From Tenacibaculum sp. 190130A14a (GTDB lineage: Bacteria; Bacteroidota; Bacteroidia; Flavobacteriales; Flavobacteriaceae), in NCBI RefSeq assembly GCF_964048965.1, contig NZ_OZ040189.1:248001-312000 (forward strand): a stretch of 64,000 bases of DNA, given 5' to 3'. Position 1 is the first letter of the stretch. The number at the start of each line of letters is the position of its first letter. Below the pieces are notes generated by a model. The model was not told the DNA's origin, did no database searches, and worked only from the letters and a program-made list of their open reading frames with translations. This document shows positions 37,115-45,221 of this stretch, piece after piece. The translations under genes and the position numbers were made by a program.

Positions 37115-37624
37115 ATGGCAGATGAAATAATAAATAGAGTAGCAAATAGTAGTTTAATAACTATTGACTTAGAAGATTTTTATCCTAAAGGAAGTCGTGT
37201 TGTTTTTGATGTAAAAGACTGGCTATTTGAAGGGCTTATTTTGAGAGAAAAAGATTTTAGAGAACAGGTTAAAAATCATGATTGGAACCAATATAAAGAT
37301 TGTTATGTAGCATTAACTTGTTCTACTGATGCAATCATTCCTTCATGGGCCTATTTATTATTAACCACAGAATTAGCTGTATATACACATAAGGTAGTTG
37401 TAGGTGATTTAGAACTATTGGAAACAGTACTTTATCAAGAAATTATTAATGATATTAACGTTGAAGAATACGAAAATAAACCTGTTATCGTAAAAGGATG
37501 TGCTAATAAACCTATTCCCCCATCAGCATATACCTTATTAATAGAAAAAATACAACCTATTGCTAGAACTATTATGTTTGGTGAAGCATGTTCAACAGTC
37601 CCTCTATTTAAAAAGAAAAAATAA
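37115..37624 (+). CDS. DUF2480 family protein
   Basis: A 169-residue cytoplasmic protein that I recognise as DUF2480 by NRVANSSLITIDLEDFYP, VALTCSTDAIIPSWAY and VIVKGCANKPIPPSAY. The function is unknown; the two cysteine motifs could hold a metal or cluster. It starts one base after the DUF59 stop and is surely co-transcribed, which links it to Fe-S biogenesis by context only. Confidence 0.87.
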   Translation: MADEIINRVANSSLITIDLEDFYPKGSRVVFDVKDWLFEGLILREKDFREQVKNHDWNQYKDCYVALTCSTDAIIPSWAYLLLTTELAVYTHKVVVGDLELLETVLYQEIINDINVEEYENKPVIVKGCANKPIPPSAYTLLIEKIQPIARTIMFGEACSTVPLFKKKK

Positions 37625-37643
37625 CCCTATAGGAAACTTCAAA

Positions 37644-38492
37644 ATGAAAAAACTACTACTAATTGTTTTCATTTGTTGTACTCAAATAGCCCTAACTCAA
37701 GAAAAAAAAGATAGTATTCCTAAAAAATGGACCGTTGGAGGAAAGCTAACTTTTTTACTAAATCAATCTTCATTTTCGAATTGGACTGCAGGAGGTAGTA
37801 ATACTGTTGCAGGGAATATTGGTGTAAACTATGATTTCAATTATAAAAAGAAGAATTGGAACTGGGATAATAAAATAATTTCTAGTTACGGATTGAGTTA
37901 TGTAGATGAACAAGGAGTTCGAAAAACAGATGATAGATTTGAATACAATTCATTATTAGGGTTAAAAGCTCAACGTTATTGGTTTTTCTCTTTCTTTAGT
38001 AATTTCAAAACTCAGTATACCAAAGGATACGATTACAAACAAGAACCTAAAGTAGAAGTTTCTAACTTTTTTGCGCCAGCTTATTGGAGTTTTGGACCTG
38101 GTATGTTATGGAAAAAATCAGACAATGAACGTATAAATATTGCTCCAGCAACAGCTCGATTTACCTTTGTTACTGATGAGTTTTCTGGGAAGTATGGTGT
38201 TAAAGAAGGAAAAACGACTGACCTGGGTCTTGGTTTTAACTTATCTGCTTACTTCAAATACGTTATAATGGAGGATGTAACAATGGAAAATATTTTAGCA
38301 GTATATTCAGATTACTTAAATAATCCTCAAAATATTGATATAGATTACCAGCTTAACTTTTTTGTCAAAGTAAATAAATGGTTGTCTATGAACTTAGGTT
38401 TCCATACTATTATTGACGACAATGCTTCAAGTAAAATACAGTTTAAAGAAGTCTTTGGTTTAGGGATAAACTATCTTTTTCATCAAAAGTGA
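37644..38492 (+). CDS. DUF3078 domain-containing protein (first copy)
   Basis: A 282-residue secreted protein (signal MKKLLLIVFICCTQIALTQ) of the DUF3078 family, predicted as an outer-membrane beta-barrel-like protein. Features are SNWTAGGSNTVAGN, NYDFNYKK and a C-terminal FGLGINYLF strand. It is about half identical to the following gene, so they are tandem paralogues. ATG 37644 is chosen because the extension to 37560 lies within the DUF2480 gene and adds no signal peptide. Confidence 0.85.
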   Translation: MKKLLLIVFICCTQIALTQEKKDSIPKKWTVGGKLTFLLNQSSFSNWTAGGSNTVAGNIGVNYDFNYKKKNWNWDNKIISSYGLSYVDEQGVRKTDDRFEYNSLLGLKAQRYWFFSFFSNFKTQYTKGYDYKQEPKVEVSNFFAPAYWSFGPGMLWKKSDNERINIAPATARFTFVTDEFSGKYGVKEGKTTDLGLGFNLSAYFKYVIMEDVTMENILAVYSDYLNNPQNIDIDYQLNFFVKVNKWLSMNLGFHTIIDDNASSKIQFKEVFGLGINYLFHQK

Positions 38493-38508
38493 CTTTTTTA
38501 AAATATCT

Positions 38509-38538
38509 TTGTCTAACTAAAGCGAGTACGTATATTTG
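38509..38538 (+). promoter_or_regulatory. Promoter of the second DUF3078 gene
   Basis: TTG and TATATTTG with a 19-base spacer match the flavobacterial consensus. The leader to ATG 38576 is about 30 bases. Confidence 0.7.
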
Positions 38539-38575
38539 CGCGCTCAAAAAATCAAAATAGTAAAATAACAAAACA

Positions 38576-39424
38576 ATGAAAAAATTATTAGCTATCGCTG
38601 TTTTATTTGGAGCTTTAACAGTAAGTGCACAAGAAAAAAAGGAAGAAAAGAAGGAAGGTTGGAAAAAAGAAGGGAATATTAGTTTTTTATTCAATCAATC
38701 TGCATTCAATAATTGGTTAGCTGGGGGTACAAATAGTATCTCTGGAACTTTAGGGTTAAATTATGATTTTAATTATGTTAAGGGAGATTGGACCTGGGAC
38801 AATAAATTGATCGCTTCTTATGGTTTAACTAAATTAAAAGGACAAAGCGTACAAAAAACAGATGACCGATTAGAGTTAAATTCGTTATTAGGTAAAAAAG
38901 CTACTGGGAACTGGTATTATTCGGCGTTTTTTAATTTTAAAACACAAATGTCTTCTACGGATGTGGAAGGAGTTCAAACATCGCATTTTTTCTCCCCAGC
39001 ATATTTTCAGTTTGGACCTGGTATGTTATGGAAGAAACACGATAATTTAAAAGTAAATATTGCTCCAGCAACATCAAAATTAGTGGTTGTAGCTAGCGAT
39101 TTTACTGATGGTTTACCTGCCGGAGCGTCTTATTTTGGAGTAGCTCCAAACGAAACAACTCGTTATGAATTAGGAGCTGCTATTAGTGGGTACTATAAAT
39201 TTGAAATAATGGAAAATGTTTCTGTTGAAAATATTTTAAACTTATACAGTAATTATTTAGAAGATTTTCAAAATGTTGATATCGACTATACAGTAAATGT
39301 TGTTATGAAAATTAATAAATATTTGTCTGCTAACTTAGCGTTACAAACTATTTATGATGATAATGCCTTTAGAGGTTTTCAAACAAGAGAAGTATTTGGT
39401 TTAGGGGTTAACTATATTTTTTAA
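38576..39424 (+). CDS. DUF3078 domain-containing protein (second copy)
   Basis: A 282-residue paralogue of the gene at 37644, with signal peptide MKKLLAIAVLFGALTVSAQ and a Lys/Glu-rich linker after it. It retains NNWLAGGTNSISGTLG, NYDFNYVKG and the terminal FGLGVNYIF strand that marks an outer-membrane barrel. It has its own consensus promoter, so its expression is likely separate from the first copy. Function is unknown. Confidence 0.87.
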   Translation: MKKLLAIAVLFGALTVSAQEKKEEKKEGWKKEGNISFLFNQSAFNNWLAGGTNSISGTLGLNYDFNYVKGDWTWDNKLIASYGLTKLKGQSVQKTDDRLELNSLLGKKATGNWYYSAFFNFKTQMSSTDVEGVQTSHFFSPAYFQFGPGMLWKKHDNLKVNIAPATSKLVVVASDFTDGLPAGASYFGVAPNETTRYELGAAISGYYKFEIMENVSVENILNLYSNYLEDFQNVDIDYTVNVVMKINKYLSANLALQTIYDDNAFRGFQTREVFGLGVNYIF

Positions 39425-39450
39425 TTCGAAACCATTTAGATAAAAATAAT

Positions 39451-39478
39451 AAACCTTAAGAAGAAATTCTTGAGGTTT
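39451..39478 (+). terminator. Terminator of the second DUF3078 gene
   Basis: Arms AAACCTTAAGAA / TTCTTGAGGTTT with one G-T pair and loop GAAA, followed by TTCTTTTTTG. The next promoter's -33 box lies inside its right arm. Confidence 0.8.
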
Positions 39479-39497
39479 TCTTTTTTGTGTATTTTTG
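39470..39497 (+). promoter_or_regulatory. Promoter of the CNNM gene, overlapping a terminator
   Basis: TTG and TATTTTTG with a 17-base spacer, 17 bases before ATG 39514. The TTG falls in the preceding terminator stem. Confidence 0.6.
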
Positions 39498-39513
39498 ACT
39501 AAAATTTTGAAAA

Positions 39514-40641
39514 ATGACTTTATTAATAGTTTTTGCAATTGTATCTATCTTCTTTTCGTTTCTATGTTCCATTTTAGAAGCAGTTTTACTGAGTGTTACT
39601 CCAACATTTATCAATGTAAAAAAGAAAGAAGGAAAGGTTTTTGCAACAGAGTTAGAAGAGCTTAAAAAAGATGTTGATAAGCCGTTAATTGCCATTTTAA
39701 CCTTAAACACTATTGCGCATACTGTAGGTGCAATTCTTGTGGGTGTGCAAGCAAAAGTAGCATATACAGAATTATATGGTAGTAATAAAGTTTCATATTT
39801 CGGAGTAGAATTTACAGAAGAGTTAATGGTAGGGGTAGTTTCTTCTATAATGACAATACTTATTTTGGTGGCATCTGAAATTATTCCTAAAACCATCGGG
39901 GCAACGTACTGGAAGAAATTAGCTGGGTTTACCTCAAAAACATTAAAGATTTTAATGTTCCCATTAAAATGGACAGGTATTTTATGGTTGCTTCAATTAA
40001 CAACTAAATTAATAGGAGGAAAAGGGGCACATGGAGAAAGTGTGTTGAGTAGAGAAGACTTTCATGCCATGACAGATATTGCAGAACAAGAAGGAGTGTT
40101 TAAAGAGAGTGAAAGTAAAGTTATTCGTAACATGATTAACTTTAAAGAAGTGCAGGCAAAACATATTATGACACCTCGTACTGTGTTAAAAACTGCTGAT
40201 GAAAATCAAACAATACAGTCCTTTTTTGAAGAAAATAAATCGTTGCGTTTTTCAAGAGTACCGGTCTATGCTAATAATCCAGATAACATAACGGGCTATA
40301 TACTAAAAGATCAAATGTTGTTGGCAATGGTTGAGAATAAAGGAAATGAACCTTTAAGCTCTATCAAAAGAAATATAATGGTAGCTTCTCGTGATTTGTC
40401 AATTCCAAGCTTGTTTGAAAAGTTAATTGAACAAAGAGAACATTTAGCTTTAGTAGTTGATGAATACGGATCTGTAAGTGGTTTAGTTACCCAAGAAGAT
40501 GTAATTGAAACCTTGCTAGGTTTTGAGATTATGGATGAGAGTGATAATGTAGCAGATCTTCAAAATTTAGCTAGAAAGAGTTGGGAAAACAGGGCTAAAC
40601 GTTTAGGGATTATCGAAAGTGAAGAAAATAAAGACGAATAG
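39514..40641 (+). CDS. CNNM/hemolysin-C family membrane protein with CBS domains
   Basis: A 375-residue protein: DUF21/CNNM membrane domain (about 1-180, with four helices) and two CBS domains (about 205-345: VQAKHIMTPRT and the EYGSVSGLVTQED block). Homologues (CorC, MpfA) are linked to magnesium efflux or resistance, so ion transport is the likely role. The C-terminal transporter-associated domain of longer members is absent, leaving only a short basic tail. Confidence 0.88.
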   Translation: MTLLIVFAIVSIFFSFLCSILEAVLLSVTPTFINVKKKEGKVFATELEELKKDVDKPLIAILTLNTIAHTVGAILVGVQAKVAYTELYGSNKVSYFGVEFTEELMVGVVSSIMTILILVASEIIPKTIGATYWKKLAGFTSKTLKILMFPLKWTGILWLLQLTTKLIGGKGAHGESVLSREDFHAMTDIAEQEGVFKESESKVIRNMINFKEVQAKHIMTPRTVLKTADENQTIQSFFEENKSLRFSRVPVYANNPDNITGYILKDQMLLAMVENKGNEPLSSIKRNIMVASRDLSIPSLFEKLIEQREHLALVVDEYGSVSGLVTQEDVIETLLGFEIMDESDNVADLQNLARKSWENRAKRLGIIESEENKDE

Positions 40642-40642
40642 T

Positions 40643-41596
40643 TTATTCGTCTTTTTCAAAAGTTAAATATACCGGAAAGTGATCTGAGTATCCTCCTTGA
40701 TGCCAAGGACCAATATAGGTTCTAAACGGGCTATTTTTATATTTTCCTTTATAGCTTCGCATCCAATCTTTTGCGAAAATTTTAGCTTTTAAAAAACTAT
40801 GGTAACTATCCTGCTCAAAAAAGTTTTTGGAGATAATTATTTGGTCAAACAAATGCCATTCTTTGTAAAAAGTTAAAGTCCCCTTACCTTTTTTGTATAA
40901 GCTTTTCATTGGGTTGTAAAAGTTCTCAGAAACTAAGTGTTCCTCTATACTTTCACTAGTAGGATTATCATTGAAGTCTCCCATAATTAATATTTTAGGA
41001 TTTTCTGTTTCCTTTTTAATTTCATCAATGATGTAACGATTCAACTCAGCTGCCTTAATTCGTTTGTGTTTTGTTTCCTCTTCACCTTCTCTTCTTGAAG
41101 GCCAATGATTCACAATAATATAAACAAGTTCGTTGTATAAGCTTCCTTTTACTAACAATACATCTCTAGTATAATCTGGAGAACCATCATCATCTACCAA
41201 GTTTAAAGAATATGTTTTAGAAGAAAGTTCAATAAAAAAGTTTCTGTTATAAATTAACGATACATCAATACCTCTTTCATCGTTAGATTCAAAATGGATA
41301 TAATCATAGTTGTATTTTAAAAGGTTGTTATGGCGAACTAAATCTTTTACAACGGTTGCGTTTTCTACTTCAACTAATCCCATAATTACGGGAGGGATAT
41401 TTGCATGTTCCTTTCCCATTTGAGAAATTACAGAAGTGATTTTTTTTATCTTCTGATAATATTTTTTTTTGTTCCAACGGTGTTTTCCTGTTGGTGTAAA
41501 ATCATCATCTGCCGTATGTGGATTGTTCACTGTATCAAATAAATTTTCAACATTGTAAAATCCAACTGTAAAATTGTTTTTTCTTCTACTTTTCAA
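40643..41596 (-). CDS. Endonuclease/exonuclease/phosphatase family protein
   Basis: A 317-residue EEP-fold protein. The order of catalytic blocks is FYNVENLFDT, GLVEVENATV, VNHWPSRR, MGDFNDNPTSES and the terminal HQGGYSDHFPVY, giving the Asn, Glu, His and Asp residues of the family. It has no signal peptide. It resembles the nuclease-like group present in many Bacteroidota. Substrate may be DNA, RNA or a phosphoester. The gene ends one base past the convergent CNNM gene. Confidence 0.87.
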   Translation of the reverse strand: MKSRRKNNFTVGFYNVENLFDTVNNPHTADDDFTPTGKHRWNKKKYYQKIKKITSVISQMGKEHANIPPVIMGLVEVENATVVKDLVRHNNLLKYNYDYIHFESNDERGIDVSLIYNRNFFIELSSKTYSLNLVDDDGSPDYTRDVLLVKGSLYNELVYIIVNHWPSRREGEEETKHKRIKAAELNRYIIDEIKKETENPKILIMGDFNDNPTSESIEEHLVSENFYNPMKSLYKKGKGTLTFYKEWHLFDQIIISKNFFEQDSYHSFLKAKIFAKDWMRSYKGKYKNSPFRTYIGPWHQGGYSDHFPVYLTFEKDE

Positions 41597-41933
41597 TTTA
41601 AATAAGTATTAAAATGAGGTTCCCCAAGGTATGAATTAATTATGTTTTAACACTTAAAATTACTTGGTTTTTAAGTTTTAATGGTTTGCAATAGAGCTGT
41701 TTTGTTAACTATATATTTTTTGATTGTAAATATTGATAAAAAATAAGAATAAATGGGAGAATTCTTAAAAAGTAACAATGTTAACTCTTTGTAAATAGGG
41801 AGCTTATTTAATGTGTAAATAACGAATAAAGAAGCTTTTAATAACTCAGATAATTAAAAAAAAGAGGAACTCTAAAGTATGTTTGTAATGCGTTTAGATA
41901 AGACGTAATTATTAACTTTTTAAACTTAAAAAA
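41597..41933. other. Intergenic region, 337 bases, no gene seen
   Basis: AT-rich sequence between two divergent genes. It holds one TATGTTTG -7 candidate for the rightward gene. I found no coding frame or RNA gene. Confidence 0.6.
41878..41885 (+). promoter_or_regulatory. Candidate -7 element for the 107-residue secreted protein
   Basis: TATGTTTG fits TAnnTTTG, 49 bases before ATG 41934. No TTG at the usual spacing. Confidence 0.4.
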
Positions 41934-42257
41934 ATGAAAAAATTAGTTGTTCTTTTAGTAGTAATGTTATTAAGCGCCCCTTCTTTTGCGGTTAATGACA
42001 ATCCAGCAAAAAATGAAATTAGAAGCAAAATTGTAAAGCTTTTAGGAAGCACAGATTTTGCTGTACGTGAAGATGTAAAAACAAATGTTGATTTCTTAAT
42101 TAATAAAAAAGGCGAATTAGTAGTCTTAAATATTGATTGTGCGAATCAGGAAATATGTGATTACGTAAAGTCTAGATTAAACTATAAGAAAATAGCGAGT
42201 GAATTAATATTAAAAAATAAGGTTTATAGAATGCCATTAGTGGTAAAGGCAAATTAA
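41934..42257 (+). CDS. Small secreted protein of unknown function
   Basis: A 107-residue protein with a signal peptide (MKKLVVLLVVMLLSAPSFA). The mature part is about 88 residues and includes a CANQEIC motif that could form a disulfide in the periplasm. The fold resembles a short TonB-C-like alpha/beta unit (VDFLINKKGELVVLNID, KNKVYRMPLVV), but I would not call it TonB. It is convergent with the UmuD-like gene across a perfect terminator. Confidence 0.7.
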   Translation: MKKLVVLLVVMLLSAPSFAVNDNPAKNEIRSKIVKLLGSTDFAVREDVKTNVDFLINKKGELVVLNIDCANQEICDYVKSRLNYKKIASELILKNKVYRMPLVVKAN

Positions 42258-42280
42258 GATAAAACTTTAGTTGTGTTTAG

Positions 42281-42304
42281 AACCTCATTATTGATAATGA
42301 GGTT
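42281..42304 (+). terminator. Terminator of the small secreted protein gene
   Basis: Perfect ten-base arms AACCTCATTA / TAATGAGGTT, loop TTGA, followed by a T run. It ends four bases before the stop of the convergent umuD-like gene, which it may also serve. Confidence 0.85.
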
Positions 42305-42307
42305 TTT

Positions 42308-42748
42308 TTATACTCTTTTTATAACATTGGTAACAATACCCCAAACGATAAAGTTGTTTTCTTCTGTTATTTCTATAATCGGATACTCAGGGTTTTCAGG
42401 TTTTAACCAAACTTTATCATGTTCAACGCGCAATCTTTTTACAGTAAATTCTCCATCTAAAAAACAAACGGCTATTTTACCATTTGTAGGAGGAATACTT
42501 CTGTCAATAACTAATAAATCATTATCGTCCAATCCTGCATTAATCATTGATTGACCACTTACTTTAGCAAAAAAGGTAGTTTCTTTATTTCTTATCAATT
42601 CTTCATCTAATGAAATACGAGTCTCTTCAAAATCATTGGTAGGAGAAGGGAACCCAGCTGAAATACCAATATCAATAAATAAGGAACCCTCGGAGGTACT
42701 TTTTTTAGGAGTGAATATGGTAAGAGGTTTCGCGGGTTTTAGTTTCAT
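42308..42748 (-). CDS. umuD: UmuD-like S24 autopeptidase (orphan)
   Basis: A 146-residue UmuD-like protein. The self-cleavage site A31-G32 is in GISAGFPSP. The Ser-Lys dyad is S67 in SGQSM and K104 in FTVKRL. On RecA-stimulated cleavage, UmuD pairs with UmuC as translesion DNA polymerase V in the SOS response. No umuC lies beside it: downstream is a convergent secreted protein gene and upstream is hflX. It has no HTH, so it is not LexA. Upstream palindromes at 42779-42790 and 42829-42840 may be regulatory. Confidence 0.88.
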   Translation of the reverse strand: MKLKPAKPLTIFTPKKSTSEGSLFIDIGISAGFPSPTNDFEETRISLDEELIRNKETTFFAKVSGQSMINAGLDDNDLLVIDRSIPPTNGKIAVCFLDGEFTVKRLRVEHDKVWLKPENPEYPIIEITEENNFIVWGIVTNVIKRV

Positions 42749-42778
42749 AATATACCGTTGTTTTATGGTGTGTTTGAT

Positions 42779-42790
42779 AAACTAGTTTTA
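42779..42790. promoter_or_regulatory. Palindrome upstream of umuD-like gene
   Basis: AAAACTAGTTTT is a perfect 12-base palindrome, 31 bases upstream of the umuD-like ATG. It shares AAACT/AGTTT arms with the site at 42829-42840. Candidate repressor site only. Confidence 0.35.
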
Positions 42791-42828
42791 ACAGTTAGAT
42801 TTAGCTTTTCTTTTGAAAAGATGTTTGA

Positions 42829-42840
42829 GTTTATAAACTT
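42829..42840. promoter_or_regulatory. Second palindrome between umuD-like gene and hflX
   Basis: AGTTTATAAACT is a perfect 12-base palindrome about 80 bases from each start. AT-rich sequence yields such palindromes by chance, so confidence is low. Confidence 0.3.
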
Positions 42841-42906
42841 TCACTAAGAGAATAAAAGTTGTTGTAATCAGCTTAAGCAAATATAGAAGTAAAGATAAGA
42901 AATTTG

Positions 42907-42914
42907 TACTTTTG
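42907..42914 (+). promoter_or_regulatory. Candidate -7 element for hflX
   Basis: TACTTTTG fits TAnnTTTG and ends only six bases before ATG 42921, which would make the transcript nearly leaderless. Confidence 0.45.
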
Positions 42915-42920
42915 TGCTCT

Positions 42921-44123
42921 ATGATTGAAACTAGAGTAGCAATATCTGAAAAAGCGGTTTTAATAGGTATTATAACCCAACATCAAGATGAAAATCAAGC
43001 AGAAGAATATTTAGATGAATTGGAGTTTTTAACGGAAACTGCAGGAGGAGTAGCTGTAAAGAGATTTGTACAGAAAATGGAGAAGCCAAATCCTAAAACA
43101 TTTTTAGGAACTGGTAAGCTTGATGATGTTAAGATGTATATTGAATCTAACAATATTGGTACTGCTATTTTTGATGATGAATTATCACCAGCACAGTTAA
43201 GAAATATTGAACGTATTTTGGACTGTAAAATTTTGGATAGAACAAATCTTATCTTAGATATTTTTGCTGGGAGAGCACAAACTAGTTCGGCAAAGGCGCA
43301 AGTGGAGTTGGCACAATACCAATATTTATTACCACGTTTAACAAGAATGTGGACTCACCTCGATAAACAAAAAGGGGGAATTGGTATGCGTGGGCCGGGA
43401 GAAACAGAGATTGAAACTGACCGTCGTATCATTCGTGATAAAATTTCGTTATTAAAAAAGAAGTTAGTTACTATTGATAAACAAATGGCGGTTCAACGTA
43501 AGAACCGTGGAAAAATGGTTCGTGTTGCTTTGGTAGGATATACAAACGTAGGTAAATCTACTTTAATGAATGTTGTAAGTAAAAGTGAAGTGTTTGCAGA
43601 AAACAAATTGTTTGCTACACTGGATACAACCGTTAGAAAAGTAGTCATTAAAAATATCCCCTTTTTAATGACAGATACTGTTGGGTTTATTCGAAAATTA
43701 CCAACGCAATTAGTAGAGTCTTTTAAATCTACGTTAGATGAGGTGAGGGAAGCTGACTTATTGTTACATGTTGTAGATATTTCACATCCAAACTTTGAAG
43801 ATCATATAGCTTCAGTAAATAAAATATTAGGTGAAATAGATAGTTTGGATAAACCAACTGTAATGGTTTTTAATAAAATTGATGCATATACTCATGAAAT
43901 CATCGAAGAGGATGATTTGACTACTGAAAAGACTAAAAAGCATTATACAATTGAAGACTGGAAAAAGACATGGATGCATGATTTAGAAAAAGAAAGTATT
44001 TTTATTTCTGCTCTTAATAAAGATAACCTAGAAAACTTTAAAGAACAGGTATATGAAGAAGTGAAGAAAATTCATGTTCAACGCTTTCCTTATAACGATT
44101 TTCTATACGATTACGACTACTAA
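42921..44123 (+). CDS. hflX: GTPase HflX
   Basis: About 400 residues. The N-terminal HflX domain contains KTFLGTGKLDDVK and GPGETEIETDRR. The G domain has GYTNVGKSTL (P-loop), DTVGFIRKLP (G3) and NKID (G4). HflX is a ribosome-associated GTPase that splits or rescues stalled ribosomes in stress. ATG 42921 is preferred to the TTG at 42912, since the longer start overlaps a -7 element. Confidence 0.94.
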   Translation: MIETRVAISEKAVLIGIITQHQDENQAEEYLDELEFLTETAGGVAVKRFVQKMEKPNPKTFLGTGKLDDVKMYIESNNIGTAIFDDELSPAQLRNIERILDCKILDRTNLILDIFAGRAQTSSAKAQVELAQYQYLLPRLTRMWTHLDKQKGGIGMRGPGETEIETDRRIIRDKISLLKKKLVTIDKQMAVQRKNRGKMVRVALVGYTNVGKSTLMNVVSKSEVFAENKLFATLDTTVRKVVIKNIPFLMTDTVGFIRKLPTQLVESFKSTLDEVREADLLLHVVDISHPNFEDHIASVNKILGEIDSLDKPTVMVFNKIDAYTHEIIEEDDLTTEKTKKHYTIEDWKKTWMHDLEKESIFISALNKDNLENFKEQVYEEVKKIHVQRFPYNDFLYDYDY

Positions 44124-44235
44124 TCACACATAAAAACAAATGAAAAACGCATTAAATTCTTTTTTTTAGAAAAAAAATACTATATTTAATGTGCAAATAT
44201 GCAATTTTGTTTAACCCTTATAAGTCCCCTAAACG

Positions 44236-44319
44236 ATGAAAAAAATGTATTACCCTTCCCCAAACTTCAGCAGTAATTTATTGATATCTAACTCATCTTT
44301 AGCGCTTCTAGTGTCTTAA
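44236..44319 (+). CDS. Possible 27-codon leader ORF
   Basis: An ATG at 44236 opens 27 codons (MKKMYYPSPNFSS then a hydrophobic tail ending LALLVS) and stops at TAA 44317-44319, 18 bases before the TonB-C gene. It could be a leader peptide that tunes the downstream gene, or just open sequence in a noncoding leader. No family is recognised. Confidence 0.25.
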   Translation: MKKMYYPSPNFSSNLLISNSSLALLVS

Positions 44320-44337
44320 AGAATTAAAAGATATATC

Positions 44338-45051
44338 ATGAAAAGATTACTGCCATTACTTTTAGTAATGTGCATGTTCCAGCAATCGATAGTTGCTCAG
44401 GAAGTGTGTACTACTAATAAAGAATCCGTTGTTGTTGATGTGAATGAAATCGCACCAAAGAAATGCGAGGTTGAAGAGGTGCCTGTAAAAAAAGGAAGCC
44501 AAAAGAAAGCCCAAATTTCTAGTAAGCGATATTTTAAGAAAAGAGCACTTGAAAAGCAAGAGGCTATTCAGGTAAATGCATTAACAAATTTGAGCCTAGC
44601 TACTCACACAGTTGAGAATGAACATTTAAAAGACGTTAAAGAAAAGGTGCAACAAGTTGTGGCTACTATTTATACAAAAAAGGAAATGAAAGAGAGTGTT
44701 TCTTTTGGAGAAGTAGAAAGTATCCCTCAATTTGAATCTTGTAAAGATAGTGGTTTAAGCGGGATAGACTGTTTTAATTATGAGATGAAAAAGCACATTG
44801 AAGAGAACTTTACCTATCCAGAAGAAGCGCTGGTTAATGAAATTGAAGGAAATGTTTGGGTGAGCTTTATAATTAATATAAATGGATATGTAGACAATGT
44901 TAAAGTTACCGCTCCTAAATATGGTGAATCATTAAAAAAAGAAGCTGTTAGAATAGTTTCTTTGTTGCCAAAGTTTGTTCCTGGTAAGCAAAATGGAGTA
45001 GTTACAAATGTCGAGTATACATTTCCAATGAGTTTTACTTTAGCGGAGTAA
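44338..45051 (+). CDS. Secreted TonB C-terminal-domain protein (first copy)
   Basis: A 237-residue protein with a signal peptide (MKRLLPLLLVMCMFQQSIVAQ) and no membrane anchor. The C-terminal 90 residues match the TonB C-terminal domain: NFTYPEEALVNEIEGNVWVS, then LPKFVPGKQNG. In ordinary TonB this domain touches outer-membrane receptors, but TonB also needs an inner-membrane helix. Here the protein seems fully periplasmic. It is about half identical in the C-terminal part to the next gene, and both lie upstream of a TonB-dependent receptor. Confidence 0.83.
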   Translation: MKRLLPLLLVMCMFQQSIVAQEVCTTNKESVVVDVNEIAPKKCEVEEVPVKKGSQKKAQISSKRYFKKRALEKQEAIQVNALTNLSLATHTVENEHLKDVKEKVQQVVATIYTKKEMKESVSFGEVESIPQFESCKDSGLSGIDCFNYEMKKHIEENFTYPEEALVNEIEGNVWVSFIININGYVDNVKVTAPKYGESLKKEAVRIVSLLPKFVPGKQNGVVTNVEYTFPMSFTLAE

Positions 45052-45140
45052 ATGTAATTTATTGGAGGTAAGGTGTTTAGTTTTTTTAGGAAAAAGCCCC
45101 TTTTTGAGCAATATTAACAGTTTTTAAAGGAAAAAAACTC

Positions 45141-45148
45141 TATTTTTG
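45141..45148 (+). promoter_or_regulatory. Candidate -7 element for the second TonB-C gene
   Basis: TATTTTTG fits TAnnTTTG. Transcription would start close to the hairpin at 45153-45195. No TTG at normal spacing. Confidence 0.45.
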
Positions 45149-45152
45149 TATG

Positions 45153-45195
45153 CTAGTTCTGTTAGACCCCAAAACATTATGCTTGATGGAACTAG
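45153..45195 (+). promoter_or_regulatory. Inverted repeat in the leader of the second TonB-C gene
   Basis: CTAGTTC and GAACTAG (seven bases each) are 29 bases apart in the 5' leader, 26 bases upstream of ATG 45222. It could form an RNA stem-loop. Short arms keep the confidence low. Confidence 0.3.
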
Positions 45196-45221
45196 TGTAA
45201 AACTATAATGCCCCCAATATT

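Noticed and set aside
42806..42821. CTTTTC-TTTT-GAAAAG inverted repeat between umuD-like gene and hflX
   Set aside because: Six-base A/T-rich arms are expected by chance at this base composition.
44149..44192. A long AT-rich hairpin after hflX (GCATTAAAT ... ATTTAATGT with an inner T8-AG-A8)
   Set aside because: The long spacer and pure A/T inner stem make it too weak to call a terminator or RNA.
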